This document shows, one piece after another, positions 16,519 through 26,205 of a stretch of 64,000 nt of DNA; within the stretch, counting starts at the first letter, position 1, and each line of letters starts with the position of its first letter. Under the pieces are notes generated by a model that saw only the letters and a list, made by a program, of their open reading frames with translations, was not told the origin of the DNA and ran no database searches. Made by a program: the position numbers and the translations under genes. Source of the stretch: Lachnospiraceae bacterium (GTDB taxonomy: Bacteria; Bacillota; Clostridia; Lachnospirales; Lachnospiraceae); NCBI GenBank assembly GCA_017480195.1, contig JAFVBE010000037.1, forward strand, positions 1-64,000, written 5' to 3'.

Positions 16519-17124
16519 CTATTCCCCCTTCTCAACCGAAATTTTTAATAAATCAAGCCATCTGCGCAAGTTATCCATAAACTCCTGTTTAAAAGTTTTG
16601 TTATGATATATTACTCTTCTTTTTAATATATGAGCCATAAGCATACCCGATACATCACCTGCAAGCTCATCAGAGGTCATCGTATCAATTATCTCTTTTC
16701 TGTCGATAGCCTCCTGAAACAAGCCTTTTACAAAATCCCGTCTCTGCGTAATACAGGTTGATACCTTTTCTCTTGTATTGATATTGTGTAACAGCTCCTC
16801 ATATTGAAGCATAAGTGTTGATATTGCATAATAGTTATCATAATATGTAGCATATGCGTCAAAATATTCTATTATCTTTTCGATACCCACTCCTTCTTTT
16901 GATGCTACCGTACTTCTGATTCGTTCATCAAAGCTGAAATAATAATCTACAACCTCAGCCAACACCTCGTCAATACCACTGAAATACTTGTATAAAAGTG
17001 CTTCAGACATATTTTCCTTCTCAGCAAGGTTGTGTGTAGTTAGCCCTGACAAACCCAATTCACTGATAAGTTCAATTGCTGAAGATACAATACTGTACCT
17101 TCGCGATACAAAATTCTCCGCCAT
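16519..17124 (-). CDS. TetR/AcrR family transcriptional regulator
   Basis: A 201-residue TetR-type protein. The N-terminal helix-turn-helix (AIELISELGLSGLTTHNLAEKENMSEALLYKYFSG by pattern, about residues 16-50) has the typical LYKYF ending; the C-terminal domain is all-helical and would bind ligand and dimerise. The target is unknown. It shares a transcript with the receiver-domain gene, an uncommon pairing. RBS is GGGATG-like and weak. Confidence 0.88.
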   Translation of the reverse strand: MAENFVSRRYSIVSSAIELISELGLSGLTTHNLAEKENMSEALLYKYFSGIDEVLAEVVDYYFSFDERIRSTVASKEGVGIEKIIEYFDAYATYYDNYYAISTLMLQYEELLHNINTREKVSTCITQRRDFVKGLFQEAIDRKEIIDTMTSDELAGDVSGMLMAHILKRRVIYHNKTFKQEFMDNLRRWLDLLKISVEKGE

Positions 17125-17212
17125 TCACATCATCCCACTCCCATAATATAGTATTTTCCCCAAAAATACCCTTTAATTGTATGCCATTTAGCAGTATTTG
17201 TCAACGAAAAAA

Positions 17213-17238
17213 GAGCCAACACATATATGTGACGGCTC
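17213..17238 (-). terminator. Rho-independent terminator of the cold-shock gene
   Basis: The stem GAGCC..CACAT / ATGTG..GGCTC is followed on the minus strand by a run of six T (17207-17212). It lies about 105 bases after the cold-shock protein stop codon and before the TetR gene. Confidence 0.8.
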
Positions 17239-17344
17239 ATTCGGCGTTTACTCAATGATATAACAATTCGCAATCAACTATTTAGTATAAAAAATGTTAC
17301 AGAATATATTTAATAGGTACGATGTTATTAAGATTAAGTTGTAG

Positions 17345-17548
17345 CTATTTTACTACAGTTACATTAGTTGCCTGTGGTCCCTTAGCGCCTTCTATAACCT
17401 CAAATTCTACAGTCTGATTTTCCTCAAGGGTCTTAAAGCCCTCCATGTTGAGTCCGGTAAAGTGTACAAACACATCCTGACCATTCTCGTCTGTGATAAA
17501 TCCGAAGCCCTTCTGGTTGTTGAACCATTTTACTGTACCTTTCGTCAT
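17345..17548 (-). CDS. cold-shock protein (Csp family)
   Basis: A 67-residue single cold-shock domain that binds single-stranded RNA/DNA and acts as an RNA chaperone. RNP1 is KGFGFITDE and RNP2 is VFVHFTGL; the start [17 protein letters not shown] is typical. I choose the ATG at 17548 with TTGGAGG 8 bases upstream; an in-frame extension to 17608 is hydrophobic and not Csp-like. Single-gene unit with its own promoter and terminator. Confidence 0.97.
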   Translation of the reverse strand: MTKGTVKWFNNQKGFGFITDENGQDVFVHFTGLNMEGFKTLEENQTVEFEVIEGAKGPQATNVTVVK

Positions 17549-17598
17549 GATAAATCCTCCAAAAAAATGATATATAGCACCAATTTTGATGCAAATAT

Positions 17599-17627
17599 AA
17601 AATAGCACATACTTTTGCTTAAGTCAA
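17599..17627 (-). promoter_or_regulatory. promoter of the cold-shock gene
   Basis: On the minus strand: TTGACT (17622-17627), 17-base spacer, TATTTT (17599-17604), giving a leader of about 45 bases. It starts just after the stop of the DUF5688-like gene. Confidence 0.65.
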
Positions 17628-17631
17628 GTTT

Positions 17632-18516
17632 TTATATTATACTTAATCCATCTGATACGCTGTAATAATATATACTATCAGATAAGAAATCCACTCCGGG
17701 TACAAGCAACTCATTTATATCTTTAATAAGCATTCTTAGGTTTTCCGTATTACAGTCTGCTTTATCCTGTACAAAAATAAGCTCGTTTACACTTGATGGA
17801 ATTATGTAGAAATTACAATCATTTTTTTGTGAAAGCTCAGAAAGATAATCCTTATAAATAATATAAGCCGAACCATTTAATCCACAATCACTTGACATCA
17901 GGTAAAAACCGCTGTAGGCAGCTTCTCCAATATACTCCTCCATGCCCTCAAAAAGTACATCATCAAGTCTGCTTACAATCGGTGGAAATATTTTTTTTGT
18001 ATTTTCAAATGCAAGCTTAAATAATTCCTTTGTTTCAATATCCCATTCCTTTGCAAGTCTGTTAGTAACTATTACCGATGACATTCCCTTCTTATCCTTG
18101 AAAACCATATATCTGAAGGTTATTGCAAGATCATGAAAAGGAATATATGGACAATCTGCTAACTCTTCCTTATTCTTCTCATAATTTACCACTTTTATAA
18201 AAATTCTCTCCCTATACTCACTTAAAAATTGCATCTGTTCCTCTGCTTTTTTAGCATTCTCAAGCGATGCCGCATATTCATCTCGAATATTTACCATAAT
18301 ATCATTCATACTAATACCATTTTTATATGCCCTGTAGTATGGCTCAAGATAAATCGTTGGAGCAATATCATTATCTCCTGTTCTTATAACAAGTCCATTA
18401 TATAATACACCGTTATTTTTATAAACCTCCTTAACATAAATTTTCACCACATTGTAATTCAGAAGATAATCTCCCAAATCCCTCTTTACCTTCTCAATAA
18501 ATTCTTCAAAACTCAT
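17632..18516 (-). CDS. DUF5688-like protein
   Basis: A 294-residue soluble protein. The pattern NGVLYNGLVIRTGDNDIAPTIYLEPYY near the N-terminus and YRVMV/TNRLAKEWDI-type segments in the middle resemble the DUF5688 family, which is abundant and often multicopy in Lachnospiraceae. Function unknown. AGGAGG lies 9 bases before the ATG. It is flanked upstream by the hisC-operon terminator, so it is probably transcribed alone. Confidence 0.75.
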   Translation of the reverse strand: MSFEEFIEKVKRDLGDYLLNYNVVKIYVKEVYKNNGVLYNGLVIRTGDNDIAPTIYLEPYYRAYKNGISMNDIMVNIRDEYAASLENAKKAEEQMQFLSEYRERIFIKVVNYEKNKEELADCPYIPFHDLAITFRYMVFKDKKGMSSVIVTNRLAKEWDIETKELFKLAFENTKKIFPPIVSRLDDVLFEGMEEYIGEAAYSGFYLMSSDCGLNGSAYIIYKDYLSELSQKNDCNFYIIPSSVNELIFVQDKADCNTENLRMLIKDINELLVPGVDFLSDSIYYYSVSDGLSII

Positions 18517-18657
18517 ATAATCAGCCTCCTAATATTTTAAAAAAATTAATATGGATAAGGCTTACGGAATAAAAATAAGATACAAATAATTTAATAATAT
18601 ACAGATTACATATAAGTATATCAGTCTTTATAAACATAAACAAGTACAAAAAACGAA

Positions 18658-18683
18658 CCTGTGTAAACAAAAGTTTACACAGG
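18658..18683 (-). terminator. Rho-independent terminator of the yhaO-hisC operon
   Basis: An 11-base perfect stem, CCTGTGTAAAC / GTTTACACAGG, with an AAAA loop. On the minus strand TTCGTTTTTTG follows, a clear T-run. It lies about 20 bases after the hisC stop codon. Confidence 0.88.
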
Positions 18684-18704
18684 CTTTCGCAAACCCACTG
18701 AAAT

Positions 18705-19754
18705 TCACGCTTCAAGCGACTTCAAAAACTCAAGAAAAATCTCCATTTCCTCTCTCGTTCCTATCGTCACTCTTAAGTAATTATCAATCCTCGGCTTATT
18801 AAAATATCTTACATATATTTTATTATCTCTGGCTTTTTCAAATATTTCCTTTGCCGGTATTTTATCATGTGTCATAAATATGAAATTTGTTGATGACTTA
18901 GGACACTTAAAGCCTAATTCCGATATCTCCTTACTAAACCATTCTCTTGTATCTATAACCTTATTTACGGTCTCTCTGAAATATGCTTCGTCCTTAAGAC
19001 TCTCCGTACCAAGTATCTGCGACGGCATATTCATAGTATAGGAATTATAGGAGAATTTGACATCATTCATATACTTTATAAGCTTCTTGCTTCCTATCGC
19101 ATAACCTATTCTTATTCCTGCCATTGAGCGTGACTTAGAATAAGTTCTTACAACCAGCAGATTATCATATTTATCTATAAGAGACAACGCACTCTCACCA
19201 CCGAAATCCACATATGCCTCGTCTACTATAACCACTACATCTTTGTTATGCTTAACAATATCCTCTACAAACGAAACCGGTTCGGCAATACTCGTAGGAG
19301 CATTTGGATTAGGAAATACTATACCTCCGTTTTCTACATAGTAATCTTCCTTTACGAGTCTGAAGTTCTCGTCAAGTGCCGGCTGTCTGTATGGTATACC
19401 AAGGAGCTCTGCCCAGACATCATAAAACGAATATGTTATATCCGGAAAAAGTATCTTTTTATCTGAATTAAAAAATGTCATAAACGCCATGGCAAGCACA
19501 TCATCAGAACCTACGCCGACAAAAACCTGAGCGCTGTCTACCTTGTGATAATCAGCTATCGCATCAACCAAAACCAATGCCTTATCATCAGGATAAAGTC
19601 TTAGGTTCTTAAGCTCCAACTGCTTATTAATAACCATTGGCGAGGGCGGATATGGATTCTCATTTGTATTAAGCTTTATTATATCCTTTATCTTAGGCTG
19701 CTCCCCAGGCACATAAGGTACAACCCTTCTTACATTATCTTCCCAAGTGCTCAT
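18705..19754 (-). CDS. hisC: histidinol-phosphate aminotransferase
   Basis: A 349-residue PLP-dependent class I/II aminotransferase that converts imidazole-acetol phosphate and glutamate to histidinol phosphate. Family marks: LNTNENPYPPSP, GVGSDDVLAMAF, FPNPNAPTS, VVIVDEAYVDFGG, and the PLP lysine in RTYSKSRSMAGIRIGYAIG. It is not in a his operon here; it ends an operon with yhaO, yhaN, uppP and pepD, so a broader aminotransferase role is possible. AAGGAG precedes the ATG. Confidence 0.9.
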   Translation of the reverse strand: MSTWEDNVRRVVPYVPGEQPKIKDIIKLNTNENPYPPSPMVINKQLELKNLRLYPDDKALVLVDAIADYHKVDSAQVFVGVGSDDVLAMAFMTFFNSDKKILFPDITYSFYDVWAELLGIPYRQPALDENFRLVKEDYYVENGGIVFPNPNAPTSIAEPVSFVEDIVKHNKDVVVIVDEAYVDFGGESALSLIDKYDNLLVVRTYSKSRSMAGIRIGYAIGSKKLIKYMNDVKFSYNSYTMNMPSQILGTESLKDEAYFRETVNKVIDTREWFSKEISELGFKCPKSSTNFIFMTHDKIPAKEIFEKARDNKIYVRYFNKPRIDNYLRVTIGTREEMEIFLEFLKSLEA

Positions 19755-19803
19755 TTTATATCTCCTTAAATTCTGTTTATCTTTTATTATTTTACCGGTT
19801 AAA

Positions 19804-21366
19804 TCACTTCAACCTCTTAAGTATCTCAAGTATATAGTCCCAATATCTCCTGACACTCTCTATATAAAGCTTCTCATTGGTCGTGTGTATCCCTTCCATC
19901 TTAGGACCTATCGACACACAGTCAAGATTCTCTATCTTACCTGCAAATATTCCACATTCAAGTCCTGCATGTACTGCAAGAGTCTCAGGTCTTTCACCGA
20001 ATAAATCAAGGTATGCATCTGACATTATATCTCTTAACTTAGAAGCCTTTTTGTATTCCCATGCAGGATAGTCTCCGGATATGCTTATCTCGCCATCAAA
20101 TACCCGTATCAGACTTTCCATGATGTCAATTAACTCCTCCTTCTCGCTCCGCACACTGCTTCTTACCGAGAAAGTAAACTCTATCTCTCTGTTCATAGCA
20201 GTTTGCTCAGTCTTAAGTATACCAAGATTAAGAGAGGTCTGCACAAGTCCTTCTATATCATTACTCATCTTCCTTACTCCGTTAGGAAGGTTCATAAGTA
20301 TGGCGATAATATCCTCTGTGGGATTCTTATAATCGGCATAGAGATTAAATATGTCCTCATCGGAATTTACATCGAATAATACTTCCTCTACATCAAGTCT
20401 TATATCTGAATCCGTCACAGAATATTCATTCTTAAGTATTTCATTTAATGAACGAACCTTATCCTTTATAATCTTGGATATAAAATCAATATGCTCGTTG
20501 CTTTTCTCCTCGACATATACATCAAATACTGCGTAAGCATCTCTCGGAATAGCATTATCCTTAAGTCCTCCGCCTAATTCCACCAGATTGATATATATAT
20601 CCTCTGTTTTATTTAAGGCATATAATGCCCTGCCAAGTATCTTGTTCGCATTTGCTCCCTGTTTATCAATCTCTATACCGGAGTGTCCACCGGTTATACC
20701 GCTTACATCAAGTCTCATTCTTATATAGTCATCATCATCCAGATAACCCTTTGCAAATCTCTCATTCACAGGCTTGACCACCTGACATGGAGCAGTATAT
20801 TTTAAACCTACTGTCGCGCCTCCGGCACAGCTTACAAGAAGCTGCCCCTCGTCCTCAGAGTCAAGATTTAACATAAGCTTAGAGGATAAGGAGGATGTGT
20901 CAAGCGCAGCGGCACCAAGCATACCTATCTCCTCATCTACTGTAATAACCACCTCAAGCGGTGGATGTGCTATGTCATCTGAATCAAGTATCGCAAGTGC
21001 ATATGCTACCGCAATACCATCATCCCCGCCGAGAGTTGTGCCCTTGGCATAGATATATTTATCGGTTTTAGCAAGACTAAGACCATCCTTTTCAAAATCT
21101 ATGCCACAGTCTGCCTCCTTCTCGCACACCATATCCATATGACCTTGTATGATTAATGACAAAGAAGACTCATATCCTTTTGTGCCGTCTTTAAATATTA
21201 TTACATTATTATTCTCATCCTGAATATATTTAAGCTTTCTTTCCTTTGCAAATCCAACCAGATAATCACTTATCTTCTTTGTATTCCTCGAGCCATGCGG
21301 TATGCCGCATATCTCTTCAAAATAATGAAACACCTTCTTTGGTTCCAAGTCACTTAAAACAGCCAT
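19804..21366 (-). CDS. pepD: aminoacyl-histidine dipeptidase PepD (M20)
   Basis: A 520-residue M20-family zinc metallopeptidase that cleaves X-His and other dipeptides. Metal-site segments: QGHMDMVCE, GTTLGGDDGIAVAYAL, TVDEEIGMLGA, LNLDSEDEG, and HAGLECGIFAGK near the C-terminus. PepD proteins are about 485 residues, so this one is slightly long. The lid/dimerisation domain carries SGITGGHSGIEID. It lies 12 bases after uppP in the same operon. Confidence 0.93.
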   Translation of the reverse strand: MAVLSDLEPKKVFHYFEEICGIPHGSRNTKKISDYLVGFAKERKLKYIQDENNNVIIFKDGTKGYESSLSLIIQGHMDMVCEKEADCGIDFEKDGLSLAKTDKYIYAKGTTLGGDDGIAVAYALAILDSDDIAHPPLEVVITVDEEIGMLGAAALDTSSLSSKLMLNLDSEDEGQLLVSCAGGATVGLKYTAPCQVVKPVNERFAKGYLDDDDYIRMRLDVSGITGGHSGIEIDKQGANANKILGRALYALNKTEDIYINLVELGGGLKDNAIPRDAYAVFDVYVEEKSNEHIDFISKIIKDKVRSLNEILKNEYSVTDSDIRLDVEEVLFDVNSDEDIFNLYADYKNPTEDIIAILMNLPNGVRKMSNDIEGLVQTSLNLGILKTEQTAMNREIEFTFSVRSSVRSEKEELIDIMESLIRVFDGEISISGDYPAWEYKKASKLRDIMSDAYLDLFGERPETLAVHAGLECGIFAGKIENLDCVSIGPKMEGIHTTNEKLYIESVRRYWDYILEILKRLK

Positions 21367-21378
21367 TTTAATTCTCCT

Positions 21379-22206
21379 TTATCCTGCAAATGCAAAATAT
21401 AATAAAACAATAATACCGAGTATAATTCTGTACCATCCGAATAATTTAAAGTCACGCTTTTTGATATAGCTCATCAAAAACTTTATAACGAGTATTGATA
21501 CTGCAAATGCAACCACCATTCCCGTAATCAATATAACAGCCTCCGTACCGGTGAAATGCAGTCCGAATTTTATAATCTTGATAAAGCTTAATCCGAACAT
21601 AACCGGCACTGCAACGAAGAATGTAAACTCTGCTGCCGCCACCCTTGATACGCCGATAAGGAGTGCCCCGATTATTGTAGCCCCTGAACGCGAAGTACCG
21701 GGTATAATCGATAACACCTGAAATAATCCTATAATTAATGCCGTCCTATAGGTAATATCATCTAATTCCTTTATCTTCGGAGTTCTCTTCTTATTCCAGT
21801 TCTCCACAAGTATAAAGGCAATACCATAAAATATAAGAGCAATCGCAATTATAACAGATGTCTTAAGATGTTCCTCCACAAAATCATCGAATAAAAGCGT
21901 CACAACCGCTCCCGGTATACACGCAACAACCACCTTAAACCATATGGAAAAAGTATCTTTCTTTATAACTGATTTATCCTTGTCCTTAAATTGAAACGGC
22001 CACATCTTATCCCAGAAAAGTATAACAACAGCAAGTATTGCTCCCAATTGAATTACGACGAAGAACATCTCCTTAAATTCATCCGATACATTCATTTTGA
22101 TGAATTCATCCACCAAAAGCATATGTCCAGTGCTGCTTACAGGCAGCCATTCCGTTATACCCTCCACTATTCCAAGAAAAATAACCTTTAAAATCTCTAT
22201 TAACAT
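21379..22206 (-). CDS. uppP: undecaprenyl-diphosphatase UppP (BacA)
   Basis: A 275-residue polytopic membrane enzyme that dephosphorylates undecaprenyl diphosphate, recycling the lipid carrier for peptidoglycan. Diagnostic motifs: [20 protein letters not shown] near the N-terminus and [10 protein letters not shown] in the middle. It has about eight hydrophobic helices and normal length. AAGGAGG precedes the ATG. It confers bacitracin tolerance in other bacteria. Located between yhaN and pepD. Confidence 0.96.
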   Translation of the reverse strand: MLIEILKVIFLGIVEGITEWLPVSSTGHMLLVDEFIKMNVSDEFKEMFFVVIQLGAILAVVILFWDKMWPFQFKDKDKSVIKKDTFSIWFKVVVACIPGAVVTLLFDDFVEEHLKTSVIIAIALIFYGIAFILVENWNKKRTPKIKELDDITYRTALIIGLFQVLSIIPGTSRSGATIIGALLIGVSRVAAAEFTFFVAVPVMFGLSFIKIIKFGLHFTGTEAVILITGMVVAFAVSILVIKFLMSYIKKRDFKLFGWYRIILGIIVLLYFAFAG

Positions 22207-22222
22207 ACTGCCTCCTTAGGTC

Positions 22223-24487
22223 CTACGCCCTGCTTTCATTGCAGGTAAAATATATTATCTGATATTCCTTCGATATATCATTAAGCAGACTCAATGTCAT
22301 ATCAAGCTTGGCATTGTCGAAGTTCACAAACATATCATCAATAATTATAAATGGTCTTTCCTTACGGTACATGGCATCTATCAGAGCCATTCTCATACAA
22401 AGTCCAGCCAAATCCTTATAGCCTGAGCTTAAGAACCTTGTCTCTCTGTTAAGTCCAAGCTCCTTACGATAGAGGTTAATATTGGCATCAAGCTCATAGG
22501 TATTATCCTTAATCTGCTCAATCTTATTATAGTATTTGTCAAAACCACTTTTAATGGGCTCTGTGTATTTTTTTGTAAACGCGGCCTTTGCTTCCTCAAG
22601 CATGAGCTTTGTCTCATCAAGGATTTTATATTTGTGATTATTTTCCTCATATATCTCTTCCAAAGAATCATATTCAGATTCACAATCACTTATATACTCA
22701 AGCTTCTCCTCAAGCTCATCAATCTGCCTGTTATAGCTTGCTATATTCTTATTATGTGCCTCTGTATTTCTCATTATAAGCTTAAGCTTATCATTAATTT
22801 CAGACAAAGTAATATCAGTAGAAAGATTCTCGATAGCTTTTAATTCCTCTATATCGTGCTCTCTCTCAAAGGCCTTCTTCTGCATATTTATTTTACCAAA
22901 GGTCTTCTTGATATCATTATATTCATTATTCTTCTTTTCAATATCAATAAGCTGGTTATACAAATCCGGTAAAGGCTCATAGCCAAGTGCAACGATATAA
23001 TTTTTCACCTCGGCATTGTAGGCTTCATAAACCTCCTTAGCATCTTTATAATCCTTCTTCTGCTCAGTCAGCTTATCGAATATATACAGGTTCTGGCGAT
23101 ACATTTTGTCGTTATGGTCTTCTTCATCCTCTGCGGCATCATTTGCATCACCATTATATTCACTCTGAACGGGCTTAAACTTCTTCTTGCCTGCCGCATA
23201 GCTTTGCCGCTCCCGCCTCGTCTCAGATATAACCATAACTATATCAACTACATCAATCACCAAAAGAACAGCTATAACACCTATCACAAATATAAGAAGT
23301 CTTGGTCTGTTGCCCTGACTGCTGTTTAGTGTATACATTACACAGAAGGTCTCAATAAATATATACAAAAGCCCCTTCAATATCAGAAGCTTTTTCTTGC
23401 CAAAATGAAGATGTGCGGCAAAATGATGCTTGTGAGCCTCGCGTACTTTTCTTTCCTCCTCAGCTCTTATCTCTGCCTCTGCGGCTTCCCTCTCATACTC
23501 ATCTATATCGCGCTTTAATTCCTCATATTTTGCCTCATCCTCTTCTGAAAAAGCAAGTGCTTCCATAGTCTTTTCTTTCTCCGATATAAGATATGCCTTT
23601 TGCTTATATTCCTTTAATTCATCCTTATCCTCTATCTCATTTTTTATAAATGTCCCTGCAAACTCATATTTCTTTAATGCATCATCATATTCACCCAAGA
23701 GCCTGTCGTATTCTTTTTTTAGGAATTCATTGTCTTTGTAATGGCTTAATGACTTTTGTTTTCTGACTAATTCCGTCTGTTCCTCCTTAAGCTTATCTAT
23801 AGCTAACATCTCATTTTTCTTTTTTTCGTTAAGCTCATCAAGTGAGGCGTATATAGAGTCACTCTGATTTATGGACTGCTTTAACTCAGTAAGCTTATCC
23901 TTCTGTTTGTAAAGCTCTCCCGTCTTCCTCCTCGGACTCATAAAATTAAGTATATCGACAAGCCTTTCATATGCCTGTTCATAATTATTTATGTCACCTG
24001 TGGTATCACTTATGTTACCAAGCTTCGCATTTATACCATCAGTTACTCCGTCGTAGCCTGAATTGTTCGTAAGATACATAGTTCGGGTAAAGGATTTGCT
24101 ATCTATACCGAACAACTCCTCGCCTATCTTCTCAGTATAGTCACTGCTTTCTAAATTCTTATCCAAATTCCTAAGTGCGAATGTATCATCCTTATCCTTC
24201 GCACCGAATATCCTTGTTATCTCATAATGTCTGTCTTCAACCTCGAATGAAAGCTGTCCGCCATATACTCCGTTCTGCCAAGGCTTATATCGCTTTCTCT
24301 CATTCTCGTAGTCGTCCCTTTTAGATTCGTTGTCGAAGCCGAAGAACATAACCTTAATAAAGGCTGCAAGCGTACTCTTACCCCAGCCGTTTTCCTCACA
24401 TATTATATTCAGATTGTCCTTATCAAATGATATGGTTTCATCACTTAGTTTACCGAAATTCTCGATATGACAGTTAAGTATTCTCAC
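22223..24487 (-). CDS. yhaN: YhaN-like SMC/Rad50-type ATPase
   Basis: A 754-residue P-loop ATPase with a split ABC head and long coiled-coil arms. The N-terminal head has Walker A CEENGWGKSTLAAFIKVMFFGFD. Coiled coils span about 180-340 and 430-650, with a hydrophobic double segment near 355-415 as in B. subtilis YhaN. The C-terminal head has signature LSSGYKDLAGLCMRMAL and Walker B FIIIDDMFVNFDN. It probably forms an SbcC/Rad50-like nuclease complex with the adjacent YhaO phosphoesterase. Translation starts at GTG (24487), 2 bases after the yhaO stop, with GAGG 8 bases upstream. Confidence 0.87.
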   Translation of the reverse strand: MRILNCHIENFGKLSDETISFDKDNLNIICEENGWGKSTLAAFIKVMFFGFDNESKRDDYENERKRYKPWQNGVYGGQLSFEVEDRHYEITRIFGAKDKDDTFALRNLDKNLESSDYTEKIGEELFGIDSKSFTRTMYLTNNSGYDGVTDGINAKLGNISDTTGDINNYEQAYERLVDILNFMSPRRKTGELYKQKDKLTELKQSINQSDSIYASLDELNEKKKNEMLAIDKLKEEQTELVRKQKSLSHYKDNEFLKKEYDRLLGEYDDALKKYEFAGTFIKNEIEDKDELKEYKQKAYLISEKEKTMEALAFSEEDEAKYEELKRDIDEYEREAAEAEIRAEEERKVREAHKHHFAAHLHFGKKKLLILKGLLYIFIETFCVMYTLNSSQGNRPRLLIFVIGVIAVLLVIDVVDIVMVISETRRERQSYAAGKKKFKPVQSEYNGDANDAAEDEEDHNDKMYRQNLYIFDKLTEQKKDYKDAKEVYEAYNAEVKNYIVALGYEPLPDLYNQLIDIEKKNNEYNDIKKTFGKINMQKKAFEREHDIEELKAIENLSTDITLSEINDKLKLIMRNTEAHNKNIASYNRQIDELEEKLEYISDCESEYDSLEEIYEENNHKYKILDETKLMLEEAKAAFTKKYTEPIKSGFDKYYNKIEQIKDNTYELDANINLYRKELGLNRETRFLSSGYKDLAGLCMRMALIDAMYRKERPFIIIDDMFVNFDNAKLDMTLSLLNDISKEYQIIYFTCNESRA

Positions 24488-24489
24488 TG

Positions 24490-25593
24490 TTAAACCTCCT
24501 CTCCTGACAGAAGAAGTATTCCATATTTTATTATCTCAGCCTTCTCTTCCTCGCTGTACTTATCGGAAGCCATTACTCCTCTTACAAATTCGCCCTTTAA
24601 GGATTCATCAAGTCTGTAATCCTCATAGGATACCTTTAGTTTTGTTTCATCATATATCTTGACAAAATAATAATCATCATCAAACTGCTTGAGAAGATAA
24701 TCCACATCCTTATCACAGAAGGCATCCACCCGACCTGTCAGAACTATCTTTATAAGACTTGATGGCGGACAGGCTTCATGTTCCAATTCTTCTCTTATCT
24801 GATTTGATATCTCTACGGAATTATTCAAATCCGTTATATCTACATTTACGGTATAGAGAATTCTCTTGGCAATAGGCAGAAACTCTCTGGTAAAGGTTTT
24901 ATTCTCCTCATCAATATCAAGTAATACAAATCCGTGCTCGCCACATTCGTCAAAGCCTCTTCCCTCCAGACAGCCCGGATAGCAGTATATTCCACGCTTG
25001 TCCAAAGACTCCTCCTTAAAGCTGTGTATATGTCCTAAGGCAAGATAATCTATCCCCTTATTCTTAAGACTTCTGAGCGGTATTATCTCTGTCTTGTCCT
25101 TCTTATCTACCGCATCACTTTCCTGACCATGAAGTGTAACTATATTAAAGTCGTCATTATTTAATACAAGCTCATTGAATACCTTATCCGAATTGTCTTT
25201 ACTAAGCTCTACACCACTTATGACAATATTATCATGCTCTCCTATCCTATATGATGTCCATGTATTCGAAAATGTCTTCAAATTATCAGGGAGCATAATT
25301 GTCTCGAACAAAAAAGTCGCTTCATCATGATTACCCTTAAGATAATAAAAGGTAATCTCCGGATTATCAGTGATGGACTGTAATACCGTATTAAATGCAG
25401 TCTTAGACACAGCATTTCTGTCAAATAAATCTCCTGCGATAATTATGCCTGATACATCATTATCAGAAGCGTATTTTATCATATTGGTAAATGTATTAAG
25501 AAGCTCAATCTTTCTTTCCTTTGCCTTCTTGCTGTTAAGATTGGCTGTCATCTTTGAATCAAGGTGCAGGTCAGCACAATGAATTATCTTCAT
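24490..25593 (-). CDS. yhaO: YhaO/SbcD-like metallophosphoesterase
   Basis: A 367-residue calcineurin-like phosphoesterase of the SbcD/Mre11 group. Metal motifs in order: HCADLHLDS, GDLFDR, LKGNHDEA, LHGQE and LGHIHSF. A C-terminal capping region follows. It is expected to be a DNA nuclease acting with YhaN in break repair. First gene of a five-gene operon (yhaO-yhaN-uppP-pepD-hisC) with its own promoter. Confidence 0.9.
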   Translation of the reverse strand: MKIIHCADLHLDSKMTANLNSKKAKERKIELLNTFTNMIKYASDNDVSGIIIAGDLFDRNAVSKTAFNTVLQSITDNPEITFYYLKGNHDEATFLFETIMLPDNLKTFSNTWTSYRIGEHDNIVISGVELSKDNSDKVFNELVLNNDDFNIVTLHGQESDAVDKKDKTEIIPLRSLKNKGIDYLALGHIHSFKEESLDKRGIYCYPGCLEGRGFDECGEHGFVLLDIDEENKTFTREFLPIAKRILYTVNVDITDLNNSVEISNQIREELEHEACPPSSLIKIVLTGRVDAFCDKDVDYLLKQFDDDYYFVKIYDETKLKVSYEDYRLDESLKGEFVRGVMASDKYSEEEKAEIIKYGILLLSGEEV

Positions 25594-25625
25594 AATTAAC
25601 CTCTTTCGCCGTATTGTATCTTTTT

Positions 25626-25654
25626 ATTATATATTGTGTAATGGTAAAAATCAA
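25626..25654 (-). promoter_or_regulatory. promoter of the yhaO-yhaN-uppP-pepD-hisC operon
   Basis: On the minus strand: TTGATT (25649-25654), 17-base spacer, TATAAT (25626-25631), about 30 bases before the yhaO start. A near-consensus sigmaA promoter. Confidence 0.75.
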
Positions 25655-25686
25655 CAAAAACAAGAAGACTGCCCTACTTGGAAAAA

Positions 25687-25698
25687 TGACTTAAGTCA
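25687..25698 (-). terminator. possible terminator after the flavodoxin gene
   Basis: The palindrome TGACTTAAGTCA is followed on the minus strand by TTTTT, about 50 bases after the flavodoxin stop codon. An outer GACTG / CAGTC pair at about 25667 and 25735 may extend the fold. The stem is short, so this is a weak call. Confidence 0.4.
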
Positions 25699-25747
25699 AA
25701 TCTCCCGTACTGACAGTCCCTTGAAAAAGTATGTTAAAGGAAATCTT

Positions 25748-26179
25748 TTAAGCTTGTGCTAATTGTCCACCGAGTGCTACGCATTCTGCTATAGCATCAT
25801 CATCCGGTGTCTCATGTACTATTAAGCCCTCACCGTTTAATACGGTAGCTCCTGCTGCTGTCATTCTATCTGTCCAGTCACGCATCCACTCTCCATCGCC
25901 CCAGCCGTATGAGCCGAAAAGCGCGATAGTCTTTCCTGATGCAAATGCCTCAACATCAGCTACAAAAGGCTCCATCTCATTCTCCTCAAGAACCTCTGCA
26001 CCCATAGCAGGACAGCCAAGTGCAAATGCGCTTGCTTCCTTTAATGCATCAAGTGATGCATCACTTACGAATACAACCTCTGCTTCTTTACCTGCCTCAG
26101 TGATACCTCTGCCTATAGCCTCTGCCATAGCCTGGGTATTTCCACCCTGTGACCAGTAAACAACCTGAATCTTGTCCAT
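25748..26179 (-). CDS. flavodoxin
   Basis: A 143-residue short-chain flavodoxin, an FMN electron carrier. The FMN phosphate loop is YWSQGGNTQAMAEA; the 60s and 90s loops are CPAMGAEVLEE and FGSYGWGDGEWM. I start at the ATG at 26179, preceded by AAGGAG; a longer in-frame start at 26194 overlaps that site. It is 26 bases after a DUF3793 gene, a pairing seen in other Clostridia, and may replace ferredoxin when iron is short. Confidence 0.93.
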   Translation of the reverse strand: MDKIQVVYWSQGGNTQAMAEAIGRGITEAGKEAEVVFVSDASLDALKEASAFALGCPAMGAEVLEENEMEPFVADVEAFASGKTIALFGSYGWGDGEWMRDWTDRMTAAGATVLNGEGLIVHETPDDDAIAECVALGGQLAQA

Positions 26180-26205
26180 ATTACTCCTTTCCATCTATAA
26201 AGATT

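Noticed and set aside
18658-18683. TGTAAAC-AAAA-GTTTACA as a cre or FNR-like operator
   Set aside because: It lies directly after hisC, has an 11-base perfect stem and is followed by a T-run, so it is better explained as a terminator.
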